Origin: a gamma proteobacterium endosymbiont of Lamellibrachia anaximandri
Lineage (GTDB): Bacteria; Pseudomonadota; Gammaproteobacteria; Chromatiales; Chromatiaceae
Direction: 5' to 3'
DNA: 64,000 nt
Assembly (NCBI GenBank): GCA_016756855.1
Contig: JAESPD010000013.1
Location: 1 to 64,000 of the forward strand
The notes beneath the pieces were generated by a model. The model was not told the origin of the DNA, ran no database searches, and saw only the letters and a list, made by a program, of their open reading frames with translations. How positions within the stretch are numbered: the first letter of the stretch is position 1; every line of letters starts with the position of its first letter. Shown here one piece after another: positions 28,577 through 36,622 of this stretch. The translations under genes were made by a program, and so were the position numbers.

Positions 28577-29974
28577 ATGCCTGATCTGGTGATTCTCTGG
28601 ACCGACGCCTTGGTATTCCTGCTGGTTTTACTGGCAGTGGGTTTTGCCCTGTTCGCCAGTCGGCGGGAACATCTGCGTGCTCCCTGGCGGCATGTGGCGC
28701 GCAGCCGAGTGGGTATGGGGGCGCTGGTGGTGCTCTCCTGTTATATCCTGATCGGCCTGCTCGACTCCATTCACTACCATCCCGATATGGATGGCACAGA
28801 GGGGGAGACCGCCGAGGTGCTGAGCCTCTTCGATCTTATGGTCACCCCCCTGCGCACCCGCACCGAGAAGACCTATTCGGCACCGCTGGCAACACACCTC
28901 TACGCCAAGGAGACCATCGAACTGGCTGGTGGAAAAAGTCAACGCGACTATCCCAGGCTGAAGTTCGGCGGCGCTCATCTGGCAGACCCTGAACTCGACT
29001 GGGCTTCCGATATCTATCTTAATGTCATACATGGAATGCTGGAGGGCGTAGTCTGCTGGCTGGGTCTCTCCGTCCTGTTTGTGGCGTTGATGGCGAGGCG
29101 GGAGGGTTTGTCCTTCGGGCAGATGCAGTCACGGGTGATTCGTTATGAGACGCCAATCCCCTGGCGCACAGTGCTCACTACATTGGGCGTGTTGTTGGTG
29201 CTCGGTTTTATCCTGGGCGAACTGGCGGTTCAGTACCACCTCTTCGGCACCGACAAAGTGGGGGAGGATGTCTTCTATCAGGGGTTGAAGAGTATTCGCA
29301 CCGGACTGTTGATCGGCACTCTGACGACCATGGTGATGCTGCCTGCTGCGATCCTGCTCGGCATCATGGCAGGCTATTTCCGGGGTTGGGTGGACGATCT
29401 GATCCAATACAGCTATACCACCCTCAACTCAATTCCAGGGGTGTTGCTGATCGCCGCCGCCATCCTCATGATGCAGATCTACATGAGCAATCACGAGGCG
29501 GAGTTCGCCAGTCTGACCCAGCGGGCCGACCTGCGGCTGCTCTTTCTCTGCATGATCCTGGGGGTGACCAGTTGGACCGGTCTCTGCCGTATGTTGCGGG
29601 GCGAGACCTTCAAGCTGCGGGAGCTTGAGTATGTGCAGGCATCCCAGGCCTTCGGTGTCGGCCACTTCACCATCATCGGCCGTCATATCCTGCCCAACGT
29701 GCTGCATATCGTGCTGATCACCCTGGTGCTCGACTTCAGCGGCCTGGTGCTGGCGGAGGCGGTGCTCTCCTACGTCAACATCGGCGTCGATCCGACCATG
29801 AACAGTTGGGGCAACATGATCAACAGCGCCCGGCTCGAAATGGCCCGCGAGCCGATCGTCTGGTGGTCGCTGGCTGCGGCATTGATTTTCATGTTTACCC
29901 TGGTGCTCTCCGCCAACCTCTTTTCGGATGTGGTGCGGGATGCCTTTGATCCCAGACTGCGCACCAGCCGGTAG
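28577..29974 (+). CDS. Peptide ABC transporter permease, DppC/OppC type, long form
   Basis: A 465-residue membrane protein, clearly longer than the usual 300 or so. The first 230 residues hold extra membrane segments (LVILWTDALVFLLVLLAVGF, ALVVLSCYILIGLL) and a periplasmic loop. The canonical OppC core begins near TGLLIGTLTTMVMLPAAILL, with the EAA loop QASQAFGVGHFTIIGRHILP near residue 355. It belongs to the same operon as the flanking genes. Confidence 0.92.
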   Translation: MPDLVILWTDALVFLLVLLAVGFALFASRREHLRAPWRHVARSRVGMGALVVLSCYILIGLLDSIHYHPDMDGTEGETAEVLSLFDLMVTPLRTRTEKTYSAPLATHLYAKETIELAGGKSQRDYPRLKFGGAHLADPELDWASDIYLNVIHGMLEGVVCWLGLSVLFVALMARREGLSFGQMQSRVIRYETPIPWRTVLTTLGVLLVLGFILGELAVQYHLFGTDKVGEDVFYQGLKSIRTGLLIGTLTTMVMLPAAILLGIMAGYFRGWVDDLIQYSYTTLNSIPGVLLIAAAILMMQIYMSNHEAEFASLTQRADLRLLFLCMILGVTSWTGLCRMLRGETFKLRELEYVQASQAFGVGHFTIIGRHILPNVLHIVLITLVLDFSGLVLAEAVLSYVNIGVDPTMNSWGNMINSARLEMAREPIVWWSLAAALIFMFTLVLSANLFSDVVRDAFDPRLRTSR

Positions 29975-29985
29975 TGATATTGCCC

Positions 29986-31992
29986 ATGAAAGATCACCTG
30001 TTAGCAATCGAAAACCTCCATACCCGGCTCGGCAACAAGCAGAATCCGGTGCGGGTGGTGGATGGTCTTAATCTGACCATCCGCCAGGGCGAGACGCTGG
30101 CGCTGTTGGGGGAATCGGGTTGCGGAAAATCGATGACTGCACTCTCCATGATGCGCCTGTTGCCCCCCTCCGGACGCATCAGCGAGGGGCATGTCAAACT
30201 TGACGGTCTCGATCTGTTGGCCCTTTCCGAACAGGAGATGCGCCAGGTTCGGGGCGGCCGCATGGGCATGATCTTTCAGGAACCCATGACCTCCCTCAAC
30301 CCGGTGCTGCGCATCGGTGATCAGATTGCCGAGGCGGTACGCCTGCATGACAGGTTGAGTGGTGCAGCAGTGACAGAGCGGGTGGTGGAACTGCTCGATG
30401 CGGTCGGTATTCCAGACCCCCGGCGCCGTGCCAGAGAGTATCCCCATCAGCTCTCCGGCGGTATGAAACAGCGGGTAATGATCGCTATGGCCCTTGCCGG
30501 CCGACCGGAACTGTTGATCGCCGATGAACCCACCACTGCGCTGGATGTCACCATCCAGGCCCAGGTGTTGAACCTGCTGAAACAGTTGCAGCAGGAGACC
30601 GGCATGGCGATTCTGCTTATCACCCACGATCTGGGAGTGGTGGCGGAGACTGCCGACCGCCTGGCGGTGATGTATGCGGGGCAGATCGTTGAGACTGCAG
30701 ATGTTGCTACTTTCTTCGAAGGCCCTAAACACCCCTACAGCCGCAAGCTTTTCGAATCTCTGCCGGACAGTCACAAACGGGATGAAAAGCTGGCTGTCAT
30801 CAAAGGGACGGTGCCGCCGCTGAACCAGCAGTTTTCGGGTTGCCGCTTTGCCGATCGCTGTGAACAGGCAGCTCCTCGCTGCAGTAGCGAGATACCCGAC
30901 TGGGTCGACCTTGCCGAGCGGCAGGGCGTCCGCTGCCTTATCTATGCTGACGACCCGATCACCCCCACGCTGAGTGATACAGCCGTCGAGGCGGAAACCC
31001 ATAGTTTGTCCCGGGCGGGAGATGAATCCTTGCTGGATGTCACGGATCTCAAGGTCCACTTTCCCATCCATAAAGGCGTGTTTCGACGCGTGGTGGGGCA
31101 GGTGCGGGCAGTGGATGGTGTCGGGCTGTCGATCTCCAAGGGACGAACCCTGGCACTGGTGGGCGAATCTGGCTGCGGCAAGACCACCGTGGGCAAGGGC
31201 ATATTGCAACTGATCCGTCCCACCGATGGGCGGGTGAAGTTTGGTGAAGACGAGCTGACACAATTGAAGGGAGAGGCGCTGCGCCGGCGTCGCGCGGATA
31301 TGCAGATCATCTTTCAGGATCCCATGTCTTCCATGAACCCCCGCATGCTGGTTGGGGAGATCATCGCCGAGGGGATGCGTGCGCAGAAGATCGGCAACAA
31401 AAAGGATCGCAAGGCGAAGGTCAGCCAACTGTTGGAACAAGTGGGTCTGCATGCCGATGCAGCCAAGCGTTATCCCCATGAGTTCTCCGGCGGTCAGCGT
31501 CAGCGCATCTGTGTCGCCCGTGCCCTGGCGGTAGAGCCGCAACTGATCGTCTGCGATGAGCCCACCAGCGCGCTGGATGTGTCGGTGCAGGCACAGATCC
31601 TCAACTTGTTGAAATCTCTGCAGCGTGAGCTGGAGTTATCCTATCTCTTCATCACCCACAACATCTCGGTGGTCTCCTACCTGGCCGATGAGGTGGCGGT
31701 GATGTATCTGGGCCGCATCGTGGAACAGGGCAGTGTCGAGGAGGTACTGGAATCGCCGACCCATCCCTATACCAGGGCGCTGCTTTCGGCCGTGCCAGTG
31801 CCCGATCCCGATTTCGAGCGTTCGGTGATCCGCCTTGAGGGAGACATGCCGTCCCCCGCCAATCCGCCACAGGGTTGTCATTTCCATCCCCGCTGTCCCG
31901 AGGCCGTTGCAGCCTGCAGCGTCGGATATCCTGCTGAAACCGCGCTTTCTGAGACTCATCGTGTCAGGTGCTCCCGTATAGGTGAGCTATAG
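29986..31992 (+). CDS. Peptide ABC transporter, fused double ATP-binding protein (DppD-DppF/YejF type)
   Basis: A 668-residue protein with two complete ATPase units. Walker A motifs are [11 protein letters not shown] near residue 40 and [13 protein letters not shown] near residue 390; signatures are LSGGMKQR and FSGGQRQR, each followed by DEPT.ALDV. Each half ends in the oligopeptide-type Cys-containing segment ([30 protein letters not shown]). The ATG at 29986 is preferred to 29974 by alignment to [15 protein letters not shown]. It is the last gene of the operon and is followed by a palindromic repeat. Confidence 0.95.
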   Translation: MKDHLLAIENLHTRLGNKQNPVRVVDGLNLTIRQGETLALLGESGCGKSMTALSMMRLLPPSGRISEGHVKLDGLDLLALSEQEMRQVRGGRMGMIFQEPMTSLNPVLRIGDQIAEAVRLHDRLSGAAVTERVVELLDAVGIPDPRRRAREYPHQLSGGMKQRVMIAMALAGRPELLIADEPTTALDVTIQAQVLNLLKQLQQETGMAILLITHDLGVVAETADRLAVMYAGQIVETADVATFFEGPKHPYSRKLFESLPDSHKRDEKLAVIKGTVPPLNQQFSGCRFADRCEQAAPRCSSEIPDWVDLAERQGVRCLIYADDPITPTLSDTAVEAETHSLSRAGDESLLDVTDLKVHFPIHKGVFRRVVGQVRAVDGVGLSISKGRTLALVGESGCGKTTVGKGILQLIRPTDGRVKFGEDELTQLKGEALRRRRADMQIIFQDPMSSMNPRMLVGEIIAEGMRAQKIGNKKDRKAKVSQLLEQVGLHADAAKRYPHEFSGGQRQRICVARALAVEPQLIVCDEPTSALDVSVQAQILNLLKSLQRELELSYLFITHNISVVSYLADEVAVMYLGRIVEQGSVEEVLESPTHPYTRALLSAVPVPDPDFERSVIRLEGDMPSPANPPQGCHFHPRCPEAVAACSVGYPAETALSETHRVRCSRIGEL

Positions 31993-32009
31993 GCGGGATT
32001 AAGGTCTTT

Positions 32010-32039
32010 GCCTGATCCGCTACGCTTGATCAGGCCTAC
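32010..32039. repeat. Palindromic intergenic repeat, single copy
   Basis: GCCTGATCCGCTACGCTTGATCAGGC is the compact form of the GATCAAGCGTAGCGGATC family. It lies 18 bases after the ABC transporter operon, where it can also fold as a terminator-like hairpin. Confidence 0.85.
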
Positions 32040-32154
32040 GTACTAATTGCTATCTCTATTTCAATGGCGCCAGAGGCGGGTGTTTCTGGGAACATTATTC
32101 TGCTTGTGCTATATCTTCTGGTAGACCAATGCCGGATAAGGACAGGAGGGTGGG

Positions 32155-33282
32155 ATGGTAATCAAGAAAAAAACACGCGTAAGACGGACAAAGAAGGTGG
32201 GTGCTTCCAAAGCTGAAAAAGCGGGCCGTAAATTCTGTGATATGCCGGAAATGGCACTGCGCCAAGTGCCGCGGGATGTCGATCCGGGACGGGCTGCATT
32301 TATCCTGGACATGGATAACATATGGGTAAACGGAACGGTTATCCACTACTGTTTTTTCGAGCACACGAAACATAATTCATCAAAAAAATGGACAGGCAGT
32401 GCAGCGGACAAACGTGCGGTGAGAAAAGCCTTCAAGGAGTGGAAGGATCTGAGTATAGGTCTTGAATTTGTTGAGGTAAGAAATCTCGATGAAGCTGAAA
32501 TCAGGATCGGCTTTGATCAGGACGAAGGTTCCTGGTCATATATCGGCACCTACCCGATGGGCAATGTTTCAAAAAACCGGCGAACGATGAACTTTGGCTG
32601 GTCGCTGACGACATCCCACGGCAAGGATACGGCGCTGCATGAGATTGGCCATTCCCTCGGTGCCAAACATGAACATCAGAACCCGTTTGCGGGAATTCAG
32701 TGGAACAGGCAGGGGGTCTACGACTATTTCAGCGGCCCACCGAATAACTGGAGTCGTGGAAAAATCGACCGCAATATTTTGGACGTGGTTTCTGAAAGTG
32801 ATGTGGAAGGTTCGGCTTGGGACGGCAACTCCATCATGCATTACGAATTCCGTGCTGCTCTGATTGAAGGACCGCCTCCCTATGATTCTGTTGGTATCCA
32901 CCCGGCTGCCGGTCTGTCTCCCAAAGACAAAGCTTGGGCACAGCATTTCTATCCGGTGCTGAGAAAAAAAGATTATGTTGATCTAACACCATTTCAGTCT
33001 GAAGTTATTCAGATAGAAGCGGGCGGGCAGGTCAATCTGGTTATCAAGCCGAAAACAACCCGTAAATACACCATGCAGTCTTTTGGAGAAGCCGATACTT
33101 TGATGGTGCTTTTTGAGGACGATGGAACCGATGATCCCATCTATCTTCAAGCCGATGATGACAGCGGTACTGACTACAATGCCAGAATCGAGCATCGACT
33201 GATGAAAGGCACAACCTATATTCTCCGCGTTCGTCTTTACTGGGCCAATGCGGCTGGTGAAACGGCTGTTATGCTTTGGTAG
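32155..33282 (+). CDS. Astacin/matrixin-like zinc metallopeptidase without signal peptide
   Basis: A 375-residue zincin of the metzincin type. The zinc motif HEIGHSLGAKHEHQNP (HExxHxxGxxHE) is at about residue 162 and the Met-turn SIMHYE near 227, as in peptidase family M12A. The N-terminus is a run of Lys/Arg (MVIKKKTRVRRTKK), not a signal peptide. The C-terminal 100 residues (about 275-375) form a beta-rich domain like bacterial pre-peptidase domains (TPFQSEVIQIEAGGQVNLVI..., YILRVRLYW). A strong AGGAGGG site precedes the ATG. Export would need a non-Sec route, or it acts inside the cell. First gene of the accessory island. Confidence 0.82.
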   Translation: MVIKKKTRVRRTKKVGASKAEKAGRKFCDMPEMALRQVPRDVDPGRAAFILDMDNIWVNGTVIHYCFFEHTKHNSSKKWTGSAADKRAVRKAFKEWKDLSIGLEFVEVRNLDEAEIRIGFDQDEGSWSYIGTYPMGNVSKNRRTMNFGWSLTTSHGKDTALHEIGHSLGAKHEHQNPFAGIQWNRQGVYDYFSGPPNNWSRGKIDRNILDVVSESDVEGSAWDGNSIMHYEFRAALIEGPPPYDSVGIHPAAGLSPKDKAWAQHFYPVLRKKDYVDLTPFQSEVIQIEAGGQVNLVIKPKTTRKYTMQSFGEADTLMVLFEDDGTDDPIYLQADDDSGTDYNARIEHRLMKGTTYILRVRLYWANAAGETAVMLW

Positions 33283-33322
33283 TGACTGACAACAAAAAGG
33301 GTATGAACAGCATGAAGCACCC

Positions 33323-33388
33323 GTAGGAGCGGCGCCTCGCCGCGAGAACAGGTTTCAAGTCTGACTCGCGGCGAGGCGCCGCTCCTAC
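33323..33388. repeat. Perfect 24-bp inverted repeat (GTAGGAGCGGCGCCTCGCC...)
   Basis: The left arm 33323-33346 and right arm 33365-33388 are perfect complements over 24 bp with an 18-base spacer, all ahead of the TIR gene. It is a REP-like element, related in sequence to the imperfect one at 52776-52843. Confidence 0.9.
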
Positions 33389-33408
33389 ATTGACTCGTTA
33401 AAAAGCCA

Positions 33409-34392
33409 ATGAGTAAAGAAATAAATATATTCGTCTCCTATAGTCATCGCGATGATGACTGGCATGAGCGACTGATCGCCTTTCTGGACTCTCTCAAGTT
33501 TACCCGTCTGAAAGCGCAGGATCTGAAGAGCGGGAACCTGTATCAGAATGCCAGATTTCATTATCGCGCCTGGTCGGATAAACAGATCGATCTCGGCAGC
33601 AACTGGAAGCCGGAGATAGAGGATGCCATCCGGCAGGCGAGGGTGGCTGTGTTGTTGGTTTCGACCGACTTTTTAGCCTCTGAGTTTATCCTCGAACAGG
33701 AGCTGCCACTGCTGATCGACCGTTCCAACAGCGGCGAACTTGCCATCTTTCCACTCATCATCCGTCCCTGCCTGTGGCGTGAAACCGCCTGGCTGCAGGA
33801 GATTCAGATATTTGACGCGGGGCAGGCAATGTCGGAGCTGCCAAATCATGAATGGGAGAAAAAACTTGTTGAATTTTCCCTGCGTATCGATGAACAGCTG
33901 GAGAGCGAACGGAGCGGTCAGGAGCTGGTGGATGAAGAGCCTGAAAGTATCGAGGAAATTTTCACTCCCCCCACTGTCGATCAACCCGTCTACGATGTGC
34001 CGCTGCAGGAGAAGAATGCGTCCGGCAATGAATTTCATACCTGGAACGGTGTACGCAAACTGATAGACGAGTCTGGATTCTGCGAGACTGGAGAATACGT
34101 CGTCGATGGAGTGCTGCTGTTCCGCACCATTAAACAGCGTACTTGGCTTGCTGTTACGGAGCGGCAGCTGTTTTGTGTGCTGGATGGTGAAAAGACGCGC
34201 AAGCGAGGAAGGCTTATACAGTGGCACGAATCCTTGAGTCAAAATCTACCAGTGCGTGCCCGTGACCGTGCCAACGCGCAAACCGGCCTGCTCAATGTTG
34301 GTACCCATGTGAACTGGCTCTATTCCAAACGGCTGCATAAAAGTCCGGGAGAGCTTGAGGCGCAGGTCACCAAACTGCTTGAGAATGCGTGA
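33409..34392 (+). CDS. TIR-domain protein with unrecognised C-terminal domain
   Basis: A 327-residue protein. The N-terminal 165 residues form a TIR domain: NIFVSYSHRDDDWHERLIAFL, RAWSDKQIDLGSNWKPEIEDAI, AVLLVSTDFLASEFILEQELP with the expected catalytic-region glutamates, and AIFPLIIRPCLWRE. An acidic linker leads to a C-terminal domain of about 120 residues (VRKLIDESGFCETGEYVVDG ... WLAVTERQLFCVLDG) that I do not recognise. TIR domains in bacteria often cleave NAD or make cyclic ADP-ribose signals in defence. Whether this one pairs with a neighbouring sensor is inference. Confidence 0.85.
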   Translation: MSKEINIFVSYSHRDDDWHERLIAFLDSLKFTRLKAQDLKSGNLYQNARFHYRAWSDKQIDLGSNWKPEIEDAIRQARVAVLLVSTDFLASEFILEQELPLLIDRSNSGELAIFPLIIRPCLWRETAWLQEIQIFDAGQAMSELPNHEWEKKLVEFSLRIDEQLESERSGQELVDEEPESIEEIFTPPTVDQPVYDVPLQEKNASGNEFHTWNGVRKLIDESGFCETGEYVVDGVLLFRTIKQRTWLAVTERQLFCVLDGEKTRKRGRLIQWHESLSQNLPVRARDRANAQTGLLNVGTHVNWLYSKRLHKSPGELEAQVTKLLENA

Positions 34393-34449
34393 CGACCGGC
34401 AGACTCACCTTGGAGCTGCGTCTTCGTGACGAATCGTTATGTCCAGGTT

Positions 34450-34480
34450 GTAGGCCCGATCAAGCGAAGCGGGTCGGGCA
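34450..34480. repeat. Palindromic intergenic repeat, variant copy
   Basis: GTAGGCCCGATCAAGCGAAGCGGGTCGGGC is a diverged copy of the GATCAAGCGTAGCGGATC family. Compensating changes keep its arms paired. Confidence 0.75.
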
Positions 34481-34535
34481 GATTTGTGACGGGTGGTCTA
34501 TCCTTCAGGAAGGATTCGAATAAAACGCCAGCATC

Positions 34536-36413
34536 ATGAACAGGGATATTAGCGTCCATCGGTTACGCAGACGCCACTTAACTCAGAACATAGACAGGAA
34601 GGAATCACCTTTTTTCGCCCATGCCGGCAAGGTATCGGAGAAAAGGTCTCAGCAGAGCGCTTTCTTTCAGGCAAAGCTGACCATTGGACAGCCCGGCGAT
34701 CAGTATGAGAAGGAAGCCGATAGCGTCGCCACCGCAGTTGTCCAGCGTTCTGCAGACTCCCCATCAACGCAACAGCAGGGCTTCTTCACCATTCAACGAC
34801 GGGCCGGTCACCGGGCAGCTATGCCTTCCGCACCAGTCGGCATGGCGGCCAGATTGCAATCCTCCAAGGGAAACGGCAGTAGACTGCCAAAGCGAACCCA
34901 CGCGGAGATGTCGCAGTCGCTGGGTTTCGATTTCAGTGATGTGCGGCTACACACAGACAGTGAATCCGTCAATTTGAACAGGGCTGTCGGTGCCCAGGCG
35001 TTTACCCACGGGAAAGACATCTATTTCAACTCGGGAAAGTACAATCCCGAGACGAAAAGCGGAAAACACCTGCTGGCCCATGAGTTGACCCATGTGGTGC
35101 AACAGAATCGTGGCGCCGGAGGCCTGCAACGATCTTCAATGGTCCAACGGGAGATCGAGCTAGATGCGGCAAACGTGCCTACCGGTAACTATCTGTTTCG
35201 GGTCGGCAGCGGTATCACCTCCGGATTTTTCAGACGTATAAAACGTTTTGTCGGGGATGGCGCCCTGACGGATAACGAACTCAATGCACTGCGTATCTAC
35301 GCGTTGCAGGTCAGGGGTTCGGTAAACCACGCTGAACGGCTCTTGATGGCGGCGATGCTCAATCCGGTCAATGTCCCATTGCTTCAGGCACACAGGGCGG
35401 GTGACCTCTCCATTCCGATCAACACGATTACCGATGCCAACCGTCAGCATGTTCGCGATATCGGGCGTGAACAGATACCGGATGCGCTCATGCTGCAGTT
35501 GTGGGATGCCGTTACCACATTGGGATTTGATCTTGAACGAGGCTTGGCGTTATTGGCAGAGGTCGATGCAGCGGCAACCAGAGAGATCATGCAGCACGCC
35601 GGTCCACAGTTCCAAACACAGGCGACTGCACTGATTGCCTACATGCAGATGCACACCATTCCCGCCCTGGAGGTATTGGGCGCGATGTTGAATGCGGCCT
35701 CCGACAGCAGTTCCGGCGACAAGGTGATGGCCGGGATCGTCTATGTCATCGCCAGAAAGGCAGGCCACGCCACTGCAGGGCAGATCAGAAGCGGTCAAAT
35801 AAAGGTTGATGCGCTGATTCCCCGTGCCTTCCGGAATTTGACAGCAGGTAACGGTGCCGGTGCGTTCTACTCACCGATAGGCAGGAGAGACCAGGAAAAA
35901 GGGGACACGCTATATCTACCGACTAGTCTGAACGTTGCGGCGATTGATTCGCGGGCACTGGTCATCCATGAATTGACTCACGCTGCCGATGACGCCGCGA
36001 GCGCAGGTATCACGCAACGCCGCGTGCTTGAACTTGAGGCGCGGGCCTATACCAGCCAGATGCGATATATCATGGACGAGATCCTGGCGCTCCCGGTTGC
36101 CGAGCAACCTGCGGCCATTCGCGGTTACAGAAGATCAGCCACCAGCGCACTGCTGCAATGGGCGATGGTCTTGGCGGCAAAAGGTAATACTGCGCACTAT
36201 CGTGACATCTGCACCCGAATTATCGTGCAGGATCCCTCCGTATCAGAAGCGAATGTCGTGGCCGCGCTGGCGATGAGCGAGGCGAATATCACCACCAATC
36301 TTGAAAATGCCATTGATGCGCATCCAAACTACACGCGAGGTACTCGAACCGCGCTCGACGGTCTCTCCGGCGAGAGCGTGCTGGGTCTGGTCGGCGCAGC
36401 GGCTGGGCCTTGA
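34536..36413 (+). CDS. DUF4157 (eCIS-core) domain protein with second zincin motif
   Basis: A 625-residue protein without signal peptide. The first 120 residues are polar and disordered. A DUF4157 domain follows, with LPKRTHAEMSQSLGFDFSDV, AFTHGKDIYFN and LLAHELTHVVQQ near residue 180. Beyond an alpha-helical middle lies a second HExxH, VIHELTHAADDA near residue 475, with a downstream Glu in LELEARAYTSQM. It could be a second metallopeptidase unit. DUF4157 is typical of proteins linked to extracellular contractile injection systems and other toxin-like effectors. No injection-system structural genes are in the window. Cargo, toxin or immunity role is unknown. Confidence 0.8.
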   Translation: MNRDISVHRLRRRHLTQNIDRKESPFFAHAGKVSEKRSQQSAFFQAKLTIGQPGDQYEKEADSVATAVVQRSADSPSTQQQGFFTIQRRAGHRAAMPSAPVGMAARLQSSKGNGSRLPKRTHAEMSQSLGFDFSDVRLHTDSESVNLNRAVGAQAFTHGKDIYFNSGKYNPETKSGKHLLAHELTHVVQQNRGAGGLQRSSMVQREIELDAANVPTGNYLFRVGSGITSGFFRRIKRFVGDGALTDNELNALRIYALQVRGSVNHAERLLMAAMLNPVNVPLLQAHRAGDLSIPINTITDANRQHVRDIGREQIPDALMLQLWDAVTTLGFDLERGLALLAEVDAAATREIMQHAGPQFQTQATALIAYMQMHTIPALEVLGAMLNAASDSSSGDKVMAGIVYVIARKAGHATAGQIRSGQIKVDALIPRAFRNLTAGNGAGAFYSPIGRRDQEKGDTLYLPTSLNVAAIDSRALVIHELTHAADDAASAGITQRRVLELEARAYTSQMRYIMDEILALPVAEQPAAIRGYRRSATSALLQWAMVLAAKGNTAHYRDICTRIIVQDPSVSEANVVAALAMSEANITTNLENAIDAHPNYTRGTRTALDGLSGESVLGLVGAAAGP

Positions 36414-36622
36414 TTGGGTTGGCAGATCCAGCGTTGCTTGCGACACTCCTGATCATTTGTCATCTCGACCGCAGGGAGAGATCTCGCGCTACCGCGCTGC
36501 CAACGGGTTATAAGCAGGAGATCTCTCTGTGTGACCGTGCCGATGATCCTGAGATGTATGGAATTGAATTTCCAACAAAAGATCCGTAGGTTATATTCCA
36601 CCGTTGCAGCCAGGGATGAACC

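Noticed and set aside
30001-31542. 513-residue minus-strand ORF opposite the double ATPase gene
   Set aside because: Antisense to a full two-domain ABC ATPase; low-complexity translation with no domain.
34536-36413. Extracellular contractile injection system in this window
   Set aside because: Only the DUF4157 protein is present; no sheath, tube, baseplate or AAA+ assembly genes are seen, so the system itself is not claimed.
36414-36622. Possible promoter or RNA structure before target gene 1 (GAGATCTC-type palindromes around 36474-36530)
   Set aside because: The pairing GGGAGAGATCTCGCG / AGGAGATCTCTC is short and looks like a decayed repeat. I could not support a specific element.
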